Assembly: GCA_017545245.1 (NCBI GenBank)
Contig: JAFWPB010000045.1
Span: forward strand, 1 to 46,807
DNA length: 46,807 nt
DNA from: Clostridiales bacterium
Lineage (GTDB): Bacteria > Bacillota > Clostridia > Saccharofermentanales > Saccharofermentanaceae
Reading direction: 5' to 3'
The notes below the pieces were generated by a model. The model saw only the letters and a program-made list of their open reading frames with translations. It searched no databases and was not told the origin of the DNA. How positions within the stretch are numbered: the first letter of the stretch is position 1; every line of letters starts with the position of its first letter. The position numbers and the translations under genes are program-made. Below, in pieces: positions 1 to 7,251 of the stretch.

Positions 1-440
1 TGGCTATTTTCAACTCTGTAGTTGAGATTTATAAACCGCTGATAAAAGAATACCATACCAGCACTTTAATGGCACTAGCCTGATGCCTCTACCTGATCTA
101 ATTCAGGCTACTTATATTTTGGTGATCGGCTCAATTCCGTTATCCTTAACAAAATCTCCAGAAATCTTTTGCCCTTAACTATCCGGCACTATACCGTATT
201 GTCTGATTGAGTACCGTTGTCGATATCGATTCTAAAAAACCTCCTTTCGCATTTGGTCGTGCTGATCAGCATGATACAAAGGGTGGATTTGGAATCTTGG
301 TTTGTTTAGTTTCCCGTATCGATACTTTGCTTCCAGCCTTGGTCATTACCGAAATTTCAAGCACAATCAGTGTCTATCAATCTGACAACTATATTATACA
401 AAACAGAACGTTTGTTTGTCAACTGTCAAACTGAAATAAG
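1..440. other. Stretch without a convincing gene; leftward promoter and hairpins
   Basis: I see no supportable coding region here. A weak open frame at 207-434 (+) starts with TTG, has no ribosome site and matches no family I know. What can be seen is a near-consensus promoter pointing left (393-422), a perfect 6-bp hairpin with a 4-base loop at 10-25, and a perfect 8-bp inverted repeat at 76-83/103-110. A leftward RNA beginning near 386 would run off the window edge, so a non-coding RNA, or the leader of a gene outside the window, is possible but unproven. Confidence 0.4.
393..422 (-). promoter_or_regulatory. Leftward sigma-A-type promoter
   Basis: On the - strand the -35 box TTGACA (complement of 417-422) and the -10 box TATAAT (complement of 393-398) are both perfect matches to the consensus, separated by 18 bases. 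It faces away from the Fic gene. No gene that it could drive lies inside the window. Confidence 0.55.
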
Positions 441-442
441 CC

Positions 443-513
443 TCTCCCAATTATATTGAAAAATCTCCCAAAAGGAGGTATGATTTGGGAGAAAAGATAT
501 GTTGGTTGGGAGA
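443..513. promoter_or_regulatory. Four-half-site operator-like array around the Fic gene start
   Basis: The octamer TCTCCCAA occurs at 443-450 and 464-471, and its reverse complement TTGGGAGA at 485-492 and 506-513. The four copies start exactly 21 bp apart and are symmetric around position 478. The inner pair extends to a 9-bp perfect inverted repeat (464-472/484-492) whose 11-base loop contains AGGAGG. Spacing of two helical turns suggests cooperative protein binding on one face of the DNA; in RNA the inner repeat could also place the ribosome site in a hairpin loop. The winged-helix C-terminus of the downstream Fic protein is an obvious candidate binder. The array is seen directly; its function is inferred. 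Confidence 0.6.
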
Positions 514-1602
514 AAGGATAGTTGCCGGATGAGACAGTTTGATTATTCTAAATTGGCTGATAGAACTTGGGATAATGAAATAGTATCTTATATTTCAAAG
601 ATTCACGAGTACAAAGGAAAACAGGAATTGTTCCTTCGTCAGAAGCCGGTTGAACTTACACGTCTTATCGAGGTGGCTAAAGCTCAAAGTACTGAGGCTT
701 CAAACCGTATCGAAGGAATAGTAACCACCAGCTCAAGACTAAAACAGTTAATGAACGATAAAACGACACCTAAGAATAGAGATGAGGAAGAAATCCTTGG
801 GTATCGAAACGTACTTAATCTGGTTCATGAGAATTACGATGCAATCCCTGTAAGACGGAATTATATCCTTCAGATGCATAAGGAATTACTAAAGTATACG
901 AATTTCTCTTACGGCGGTCAGTTTAAGACAACTCCCAATGAAATCGATATGGTTATGGAGGCCGGTGAGAAGATCGTGGTATTCAGACCTTTAGCACCAT
1001 ATGAGACTCCCGATGCTATTGATCAAATTTGTGAGCAGTATCAGAAAGAGTTGGATAGAGGTGTGGTTGATGAGTTAATACTAATTCCATGCTTCCTTCT
1101 CGATTTCCTGTGTATTCACCCATTTAATGATGGAAACGGAAGAATGAGTCGACTAATTACTCTGCTTCTTCTAAATAGATGTGGATACCTGGTTGGACAA
1201 TACATAAGTATCGAGAAAGCAATTGCTGATACTAAGGAAGCCTATTATGATTCGTTGCAGAGAGCTGATCAAAATTGGCATGAAGGACAAAACGATCCAA
1301 AACCGTTTATCAAATACATGCTGGGTGTAATCCTCGCATGCTATCGCGAGTTTGAGCGAAGAGTCACTATTGCTCACGCTGAAGGAACTAGAAGTACTTC
1401 GTACGACATAGTTAAGGCTTGTGTTACAGAACGAATCGGAAAGTTTACTAAAATGGAAGTGCTGACATTATGTCCGAGTTTGGGGAGCTCTTCCGTAGAA
1501 TCTGCCTTGAAAAAACTGGTTGATGAAGGATATCTTGTTCGTATTGGATCTGGGCGAAAGACGCAATATGTAAAAGCTGATGCTATCAAACATAATATGT
1601 GA
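499..1602 (+). CDS. Fic family protein (AMP transferase) with C-terminal winged helix
   Basis: Fic proteins usually transfer AMP from ATP to hydroxyl side chains of target proteins. The catalytic motif HPFNDGNGRMSR lies at residues 207-218 (His207, Asp211, Arg215), matching HPFx[D/E]GNGRxxR. An N-terminal inhibitory motif SNRIEG (residues 68-73, fitting [S/T]xxxE[G/N]) marks a protein with a built-in inhibitory helix, so no separate antitoxin is needed. The last ~75 residues look like a winged helix-turn-helix. The ATG at 499 gives 367 residues; an in-frame ATG at 529 (357 residues) has GAAAGGA about 11 bases upstream and may be the true start, because the AGGAGG at 473-478 is some 20 bases from 499. 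A 13-codon frame (480-521) overlaps the start. Self-regulation through the 21-bp-spaced repeats is an inference. Confidence 0.9.
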   Translation: MLVGRKDSCRMRQFDYSKLADRTWDNEIVSYISKIHEYKGKQELFLRQKPVELTRLIEVAKAQSTEASNRIEGIVTTSSRLKQLMNDKTTPKNRDEEEILGYRNVLNLVHENYDAIPVRRNYILQMHKELLKYTNFSYGGQFKTTPNEIDMVMEAGEKIVVFRPLAPYETPDAIDQICEQYQKELDRGVVDELILIPCFLLDFLCIHPFNDGNGRMSRLITLLLLNRCGYLVGQYISIEKAIADTKEAYYDSLQRADQNWHEGQNDPKPFIKYMLGVILACYREFERRVTIAHAEGTRSTSYDIVKACVTERIGKFTKMEVLTLCPSLGSSSVESALKKLVDEGYLVRIGSGRKTQYVKADAIKHNM

Positions 1603-1637
1603 AGAAGTTTATCGGAGTTTGACGAGGGAGAGTGTAT

Positions 1638-1709
1638 ATGAGTGACAAAGTTTCCGAGTTGGCAGGAGAAGATATGGCACGCGAAGTGTCAAAAGTAATG
1701 GGGTACTGA
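1638..1709 (+). CDS. Possible 23-residue small protein or remnant
   Basis: A short frame of 23 codons starts with ATG at 1638, preceded by GAGGGAGAG at a workable distance, and ends two bases before the NUDIX start at 1712. It contains SELAGEDMAREVSKVMGY, a helix-prone and amphipathic-looking stretch. The good ribosome site and tight spacing suggest translation and coupling to the next gene. It could equally be the degraded end of a longer gene. I recognise no family. Confidence 0.3.
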   Translation: MSDKVSELAGEDMAREVSKVMGY

Positions 1710-1711
1710 TT

Positions 1712-2173
1712 ATGGAACTTACGAAAAATTATATTCAGAATATCAGAAGCAAAGTTGGTCATGATAAGATCATTTTGGCATTTGCAGGCGGCTGCATTTT
1801 TAACTCGAATGGAGAAGTCCTGCTCCAAAGAAGAGGCGACAGCAATAAATGGGGCTTTCCGGGAGGCGCTATTGAATTAGGAGAGACACCTCAGATGACA
1901 GCTATCAGGGAAGCGAAGGAAGAAACTGGTCTCGATGTTCAGTGCGGCAGAATAATCGGTGTTTATTCTGATCTTGATATAACATACTCAAGTGGAGATA
2001 AAGCACAGAGCATCGTTATTGCTTATGAACTTCTTCCAATAGGGGGAGAGTTGGTTTGTGATCTGAATGAAACGATGGAACTGAGATACTTTTCTAGAGA
2101 GGAGAAGCCGGTGTTGTTTACTCAGTCTCATGAAGATCTATGGAATGATTTTTTTATTCAGAAGGGAGAATAG
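1712..2173 (+). CDS. NUDIX hydrolase
   Basis: This 153-residue protein has a complete Nudix box at residues 52-74: Gly52, Glu58, Arg66-Glu67, Glu70-Glu71 and Gly73, fitting Gx5Ex7REUxEExGU. The family hydrolyses nucleoside diphosphates linked to another group, using Mg2+ held by the paired glutamates. The length is normal for a single-domain enzyme. The substrate cannot be read from the sequence. The gene ends one base before the start codon of the isochorismatase-like gene, so the two are probably translated together. Confidence 0.9.
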   Translation: MELTKNYIQNIRSKVGHDKIILAFAGGCIFNSNGEVLLQRRGDSNKWGFPGGAIELGETPQMTAIREAKEETGLDVQCGRIIGVYSDLDITYSSGDKAQSIVIAYELLPIGGELVCDLNETMELRYFSREEKPVLFTQSHEDLWNDFFIQKGE

Positions 2174-2174
2174 A

Positions 2175-2723
2175 ATGATACTTTTAGTTGTAGATACACA
2201 AAAAGGATGTTTTGATGAAAGACTGTATGCTTTTGAGACGGTAAGGAAAAACATAAAGCAGTTGATTACCGTAGCGAGAGAGAATCAAGTTGAGGTCGTA
2301 TATGTCCAGCATGATGACGGCCCGGGCACGGATCTGGATAAAGCTACGGATAACTATGAGGTTTATGAGGAGTTTGCACCAATAGAGGGTGAAAAACGTT
2401 TCGAAAAGAACGTAAACAGTGCTTTTCACCCGATGACAGGATTGACGGAATATCTTCAGTCTAAAGGCGAAAAGGATATTATTACGATCGGTTTATCTAC
2501 TGACTATTGTATGGATGCAACTATAAAAAGCGGATTTGAGAGAGGATTCAACATAATTGTTCCCTCATACACAAATTCAACCTATGACAATCCCTATTTT
2601 GATAAGGAAACCGCCTACAAGTACTATAATGAATTCATGTGGGGACCTCGTTACGCGAAGATAATTTCGGTCGAGCAAGCTATCCGGCTCTTACGGTCTG
2701 AAATAGTACCTGCGGATTTATAA
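2175..2723 (+). CDS. Isochorismatase-family cysteine hydrolase
   Basis: The 182-residue protein begins MILLVVDTQKG and has the Asp-Lys-Cys triad of the isochorismatase/nicotinamidase superfamily: Asp7, Lys79 (in FEKNVNSAF) and Cys112 (in STDYCMDAT). Members hydrolyse amides or enol ethers of small molecules such as nicotinamide, or serve as general cysteine hydrolases. The start at 2175 follows GAAGGGAGAA and immediately abuts the NUDIX stop; an upstream in-frame start at 2130 would overlap that gene by 44 bases and lacks a ribosome site. Next to a NUDIX enzyme, a role in nicotinamide or NAD turnover is conceivable but not shown. Confidence 0.85.
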   Translation: MILLVVDTQKGCFDERLYAFETVRKNIKQLITVARENQVEVVYVQHDDGPGTDLDKATDNYEVYEEFAPIEGEKRFEKNVNSAFHPMTGLTEYLQSKGEKDIITIGLSTDYCMDATIKSGFERGFNIIVPSYTNSTYDNPYFDKETAYKYYNEFMWGPRYAKIISVEQAIRLLRSEIVPADL

Positions 2724-2768
2724 GTTTATTACGGCAAAGGACTTACATCGCGAGTAAGGAGGAAAAGT

Positions 2769-2990
2769 ATGACGATCAATGAACTTAAGGGCGCGAATAT
2801 GGATATTGATCTGGTCAGTGATAATATCGGCTGGAATCAAAGCGCTTGTCCATGGAATATTGCAGAGAATACCAGGGAACATAAATGTGCAGTAAAAGAC
2901 ACTTCTATCTGTAAGTTCTTTTGCGGGATCAAATATCTTGACAGCGTGCTTTGCAGCTATCCATATGAGAATAGAGAAATATCATCATAA
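2769..2990 (+). CDS. Small cysteine-rich protein of unknown function
   Basis: A 73-residue protein with a strong ribosome site (TAAGGAGG) ahead of ATG 2769; a second ATG at 2799 would give 63 residues. Five cysteines lie at residues 27, 40, 48, 52 and 62, in contexts such as CPWN, HKCAV, SICKFFCG and LCSYP, with a histidine just before Cys40. The pattern suggests a small metal-binding (zinc or iron-sulphur) fold, but I do not recognise a named family. There is no signal peptide or membrane segment. It sits between the isochorismatase-like gene and the flavin-reductase-like gene. Confidence 0.7.
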   Translation: MTINELKGANMDIDLVSDNIGWNQSACPWNIAENTREHKCAVKDTSICKFFCGIKYLDSVLCSYPYENREISS

Positions 2991-3107
2991 AGTATGCAAT
3001 TATGAGTTATAGATAATCAGAAGAAAACTGACTAAGCCAAATCGAAGGTTGTCGAGATAATTGAAGTCGATTCTTATGTTGATTTTAGTACGGAGGGAAG
3101 GAAAAAG

Positions 3108-3767
3108 ATGAAATACCAATACAAAGAAATGCCTGAATCTATGAGTGGGACATACGGAGAATTTGCAAAAAACTTCGGATTTGATTGGAAAGAATTTATA
3201 ATGGGAATACCGACACCGATGTTTCTTGTCACAACCTATAAATCTAATGGACAGCCAAATGCTACGATGCAGTCATGGGCAGGGTTTACGAGTGCGAATC
3301 ATGGAGGCGGGTATTACGTGATTCTATGCAGCGTGAATAAGAGAGGACATCTTTACCAAAGCTTAAATGAAAAGAAGGTAGCAGTGCTAAATTTCATGTC
3401 ATCTGATTTATACGAAGCCTGCATGAAGACAATACAGAATAATCAGTTCGAGGCGGATGAGATAACTTCGTCAGGGCTTACTGCGGAGAAAGCTTCATGG
3501 GTAGAAGCGCCGATGGTCGCTGAATGTTTCATGAACCTTGAGTGTAGGTATTTGTGGGAGAAAGAAATTGTACCGGGTGATGATCATGTTATGATCTGCC
3601 TTGAAGTCGTAGGCGGGCATATAGAGAAGGATTATATGGAGGATATGTTTGGAGATAAAGGGGTTCTTTACAATGTCCATTATCCGATAAATCCGGAAGA
3701 CGTGAAAGAAAAAGGTTGTGATTATGTGGCTGCACTTAGGAAAGTAAATCAATCCTACGAATATTGA
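3108..3767 (+). CDS. Flavin reductase family protein (FMN-binding split barrel)
   Basis: This 219-residue protein reads like the flavin-reductase-like split-barrel family, which binds FMN and reduces flavins or acts as a small oxidoreductase. Visible hallmarks are the first strand region (PTPMFLVTTYKSNGQPNA), the following T/S-rich turn with W-A-G-F-T, a G-rich segment, the strand VAVLNFMS, and the late strand HVMICLEVVGGHIE. The start follows GGAGGGAAGG. Partner and substrate are unknown. Like its upstream neighbours it is comparatively AT-rich. Confidence 0.75.
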   Translation: MKYQYKEMPESMSGTYGEFAKNFGFDWKEFIMGIPTPMFLVTTYKSNGQPNATMQSWAGFTSANHGGGYYVILCSVNKRGHLYQSLNEKKVAVLNFMSSDLYEACMKTIQNNQFEADEITSSGLTAEKASWVEAPMVAECFMNLECRYLWEKEIVPGDDHVMICLEVVGGHIEKDYMEDMFGDKGVLYNVHYPINPEDVKEKGCDYVAALRKVNQSYEY

Positions 3768-3833
3768 TGAGATATGAAATATATGAGCAAAACTACGATT
3801 GAAAAAAATTCTGAAGTGTAAAGGATACGAGAA

Positions 3834-4328
3834 ATGATAAATGTACTTTTCATCTGCCACGGCAATATTTGCCGGTCGCCGATGGCGGAGTTTATTTTGA
3901 AGGATATGGTGGAGAAAGAGGGACTTGTGGAAGAGTTCCATATTGAATCGCGTGCGACGAGTACGGAGGAGATCTGGAATGGTGTAGGAAACCCTGTTTA
4001 TCCGCCGGCAAGAGATGAACTGAAGCGACAAGGTATAGGTAAGACGTCATATACGGACTTCTCCGGAAAACGAGCACAACAGTTAAAACGTGAAGAATAC
4101 GATCAGTATGATTTCCTGATCGGAATGGACGCAATGAATATGCGGAATATTGAAAGAATGACGGGTCATCCGAGGGGCGGAAAGATCCGGAAACTTTTGG
4201 AGTTTTGCGGCTCGGACCGTGACGTGAGCGACCCTTGGTATACGGGGGAGTTCGGTGCGACATATCAGGATTGTGTTTGTGGTTGTGAAAGTTTCCTAAA
4301 ATATTTACGTCAAGAGAATTTACTTTGA
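3834..4328 (+). CDS. Low-molecular-weight protein-tyrosine phosphatase
   Basis: The 164-residue protein opens with the signature ICHGNICRSPMAE: nucleophile Cys8 and Arg14 of the CX5R loop, followed by Ser. The general-acid motif DPW (Asp133) near the C-terminus is also present. Together these define the LMW-PTP fold, which dephosphorylates tyrosine or arginine residues of proteins. Length is normal. It stands alone between the flavin-reductase-like gene and the MATE exporter; no tyrosine kinase gene is next to it. Confidence 0.93.
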   Translation: MINVLFICHGNICRSPMAEFILKDMVEKEGLVEEFHIESRATSTEEIWNGVGNPVYPPARDELKRQGIGKTSYTDFSGKRAQQLKREEYDQYDFLIGMDAMNMRNIERMTGHPRGGKIRKLLEFCGSDRDVSDPWYTGEFGATYQDCVCGCESFLKYLRQENLL

Positions 4329-4431
4329 GGAAAAAAGAGACGTAAAAGACTGTCTATTTTCGTCGTTGTTCCATTATAATGCAATCGACCAAGAACTTGA
4401 ATGCATTCGACGTACAACTAGGTGAAGACAG

Positions 4432-5793
4432 ATGGGAAATAAGAATGTTACGGATATGACGGTTGGAAATCCAACCAGACATATTTTGAAGTTTACTTTG
4501 CCGCTTTTGATCGGCAATCTTTTTCAGCAACTTTATAATATGGTCGACTCTATTGTCGTAGGCCGTTATGTCAGCCCGCACGCATTGGCGGCTGTTGGTG
4601 CCTGCGGTTCTCTGAATTTTCTTTTCTTTTCCTTAAGTTCCGGTCTTGCTGTCGGTATTGGTGTAATCGCTTCCCAATATTTCGGTGCAAACGATGAGAA
4701 GCAGCTTAAAAAGACGATTGCTAACTCAATTTATGTTCTTGCTTCGTCAGCACTTGTCGTCACGCTGATCGGTTTCTTCTTGGCAGGGCCGATCCTTCGG
4801 CTTTTGCAGACTCCGGATAAGTACATAGCGGATTCGATAGACTACTTCAGGGTGACTTGCCTTGGAATAATCGGCGTTGCTTTTTATAATGGCGTCGCAG
4901 CATTGCTTCGGGCAGTCGGTGACTCTAAAACACCATTATATTTTCTTATCTTGAGCAGTATCATAAATGTGAGCCTGGATTTGGTTTTTGTTATATATTT
5001 CGGCCTTGGTGTAGTTGGTGTTGCCTTGGCAACGATCATCGCTCAAGCAGTATCAGCGATTGCCTCTATTATCTTTGCATATAACAAGGTCAGCTATTTT
5101 AAGCTTCGTAAAAAGGACTTAAAACCAGATTTTTCCATGATCAGGGACTCTTTCAAACTTGGAGCTCCGGTTGCTATTCAGAATTCTATGATTGCTGTCT
5201 CCTGTATTTCACTTCAGGCTGTAGTCAACGGCTTCGGCCCTGATGTAGCTTCTGCTTACACCATAAGCGGCCGTATTGAACAACTTGTCCAACAGCCGTA
5301 TGGTTCGCTTGGTATGGCGCTGACTTCCTATTCCGGTCAGAATATGGGAGCCAAAAGACAGGATCGTGTGGTGGAAGGTTTCCGCAAATCGACACTGATC
5401 GTTCTTGCCTTCAGTTTGATCATGCTCCCGCTTTTCTTCTTTGGCGGAAGATTTATCTGCAGTATTTTCATTAAGGAAGAAGAGGCGGCAGAGATCATCT
5501 TATCGCTTGGCGCACGAGCTCTGAAGATCACCAGTCCTTTTTACTTCGCATTAGGCATGATCTATGTGCCACGTGCCGTTTTAAACGGTTGTGGAGACAC
5601 CGGATTTGCCATGATCAACGGCCTTACTGAAGTAGTTTGCCGTATTGCCTTTTCCAATGTGCTTACCAGAATTCCTTTCCTGGGGTACTGGGGCATCTGG
5701 ATTACGACCGGTTTGACCTGGGGCGTGACCGCAATCGTATGCGTTGTGCGTTATCGTGGAGGGAAGTGGCGTTACAAGGCGCTCGAAAGATAA
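4432..5793 (+). CDS. MATE family efflux transporter
   Basis: The 453-residue protein has about twelve hydrophobic segments arranged as two similar halves, as expected for multidrug and toxin extrusion antiporters, which use a Na+ or H+ gradient. Family hallmarks include the first-helix region LPLLIGNLFQQLYNMVDS, followed by a G-rich second segment, and the repeat of this pattern after residue 235 (GAPVAIQNSM). The ATG follows AGGTGAAGACAG. Substrate unknown. It appears to be a single-gene unit with about 100 bases on each side. Confidence 0.93.
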   Translation: MGNKNVTDMTVGNPTRHILKFTLPLLIGNLFQQLYNMVDSIVVGRYVSPHALAAVGACGSLNFLFFSLSSGLAVGIGVIASQYFGANDEKQLKKTIANSIYVLASSALVVTLIGFFLAGPILRLLQTPDKYIADSIDYFRVTCLGIIGVAFYNGVAALLRAVGDSKTPLYFLILSSIINVSLDLVFVIYFGLGVVGVALATIIAQAVSAIASIIFAYNKVSYFKLRKKDLKPDFSMIRDSFKLGAPVAIQNSMIAVSCISLQAVVNGFGPDVASAYTISGRIEQLVQQPYGSLGMALTSYSGQNMGAKRQDRVVEGFRKSTLIVLAFSLIMLPLFFFGGRFICSIFIKEEEAAEIILSLGARALKITSPFYFALGMIYVPRAVLNGCGDTGFAMINGLTEVVCRIAFSNVLTRIPFLGYWGIWITTGLTWGVTAIVCVVRYRGGKWRYKALER

Positions 5794-5851
5794 ATATTTG
5801 ATAAAAGCACTGGCGACGCCGTTCGTATCATTATCCTTTGACTTTTTGTGG

Positions 5852-5857
5852 TATAAT
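5852..5857 (+). promoter_or_regulatory. Extended -10 promoter of the citrate synthase gene
   Basis: TGG-TATAAT, an extended -10 (TGnTATAAT), lies 38 bases before the start codon at 5895. No good -35 box is found 16-18 bases upstream. The same TGTGGTATAAT sequence precedes the topoisomerase operon at 21179-21189. Confidence 0.5.
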
Positions 5858-5894
5858 AGAAAGGCCTATATTCAAAAGTTGGGAGGAAATGATA

Positions 5895-7229
5895 ATGGAT
5901 GTTGATAAGATTGCGAAATTTTCTTCGACCCAGCAGCCGCTCATTGTAAAGAACGACACGATCGAAGACGCGCTGTTTGAAAAGTACGGCGTGAATCGCG
6001 GCCTGCGCGATATCAACGGAAAAGGCGTATTGACCGGACTTACCAGAATCTCGAAGATTGTTTCCTTTACTTCCGGACCAGATGGAAAACAGGTGCCTTG
6101 CCCGGGTGAATTATGGTATCGCGGATATAACATCAAAACACTGATCCGTGAACTTGGAGAGCGGGAATTCGGATTTGAGAAGACCGCATATCTTCTGCTT
6201 TTTGGAGAAAAACCAACAGAGAGCCAGCTACTTGAGTTCCAGGATATCCTGGATGAATGTCGTTGTCTTCCGACGAATTTTACGCGTGACGTCATCATGA
6301 AGGCGCCAAGCCAGGACATCATGAACTCGATTACACGAAGTGTCCTTACACTTGCTTCTTATGATGATTCGTCGACAGCATCTTCTGTAGAGAACAGTCT
6401 GCGCCAGTGTATCCAGCTGATCGCTCAGTATCCGATGCTTTCGGTATACAGTTATCATGCATATAATCATTACGATAACGATGAGAGCATGTACATCCAT
6501 CGTCCGAGAAGAGGCAAGTCCTGCGCGGAGAATTTCCTTCTTATGCTTCGGCCGGATCAGAAGTATTCGGACTTGGAGGCCAAGGTGCTTGATGTGGCTT
6601 TGATGCTGCATATGGAGCATGGCGGCGGAAACAACTCGACTTTTACAACGCGTGTTGTAACTTCTTCCGGTTCGGATACCTATTCTGCTATGGCAGCAGC
6701 CATGTCTTCGTTAAAAGGACCGAAGCATGGTGGTGCAAACATTAAAGTTGTGCAGATGATGGATGATATCCGTGAGCATGTTTCCAATTGGGAGGATCGT
6801 GCCGCGATCAAGGATTATCTTATGAAGATCCTGAATAAGCAGGCGTTCGATAAGAGTGGCCTGATTTATGGTATGGGACATGCGGTCTACTCGATGAGCG
6901 ATCCGCGAGAGGAAGTGCTCAATGAATTTGTGGAAGCGCTCGCGAAAGAAAAAGATATGGAGAGAGACTATATCCTGTATAAAAATGTGGAAGAGCTTGC
7001 GCCTGAAGCAATTGCGGAGACCCGAAAGATATTCAAAGGGGTCAGCCCGAATGTCGATTTCTACAGTGGACTGGTCTATAAGATTTTGAATATTCCGGAA
7101 GAGCTCTATACACCTTTGTTTGCAACAGCGCGTATTGTAGGATGGAGTGCGCATCGTATTGAGGAACTGGTTGGCATGAATAAGATCATTCGTCCGGCCT
7201 ATAAGAGTGTAATGAAAGAAATCGAGTAA
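5895..7229 (+). CDS. gltA: Citrate synthase
   Basis: The 444-residue enzyme condenses acetyl-CoA and oxaloacetate to citrate, feeding 2-oxoglutarate and glutamate synthesis in anaerobes. The catalytic triad is visible: His242 in MEHGGGNNS, His329 in GMGHAVYSMSDPR, and Asp388 in NVDFYSG. The start at 5895 has GGGAGG seven bases upstream; in-frame starts at 5838 and 5889 are too far from or too close to it. The protein belongs to the longer citrate/2-methylcitrate synthase group found in clostridia, so a 2-methylcitrate activity is not excluded. No aconitase or isocitrate dehydrogenase gene is adjacent. Confidence 0.92.
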   Translation: MDVDKIAKFSSTQQPLIVKNDTIEDALFEKYGVNRGLRDINGKGVLTGLTRISKIVSFTSGPDGKQVPCPGELWYRGYNIKTLIRELGEREFGFEKTAYLLLFGEKPTESQLLEFQDILDECRCLPTNFTRDVIMKAPSQDIMNSITRSVLTLASYDDSSTASSVENSLRQCIQLIAQYPMLSVYSYHAYNHYDNDESMYIHRPRRGKSCAENFLLMLRPDQKYSDLEAKVLDVALMLHMEHGGGNNSTFTTRVVTSSGSDTYSAMAAAMSSLKGPKHGGANIKVVQMMDDIREHVSNWEDRAAIKDYLMKILNKQAFDKSGLIYGMGHAVYSMSDPREEVLNEFVEALAKEKDMERDYILYKNVEELAPEAIAETRKIFKGVSPNVDFYSGLVYKILNIPEELYTPLFATARIVGWSAHRIEELVGMNKIIRPAYKSVMKEIE

Positions 7230-7251
7230 TTGTTTGTTTGGGGGGATGCTT

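Noticed and set aside
10..25. Hairpin TCAACT-CTGT-AGTTGA at the left edge, considered as a CRISPR repeat or tracrRNA part
   Set aside because: Only a single copy is visible, with no spacer pattern and no cas gene; it is too short to claim.
207..434. 75-codon open frame on the + strand
   Set aside because: It starts with TTG, has no ribosome site, runs through a strong opposite-strand promoter and matches no family.
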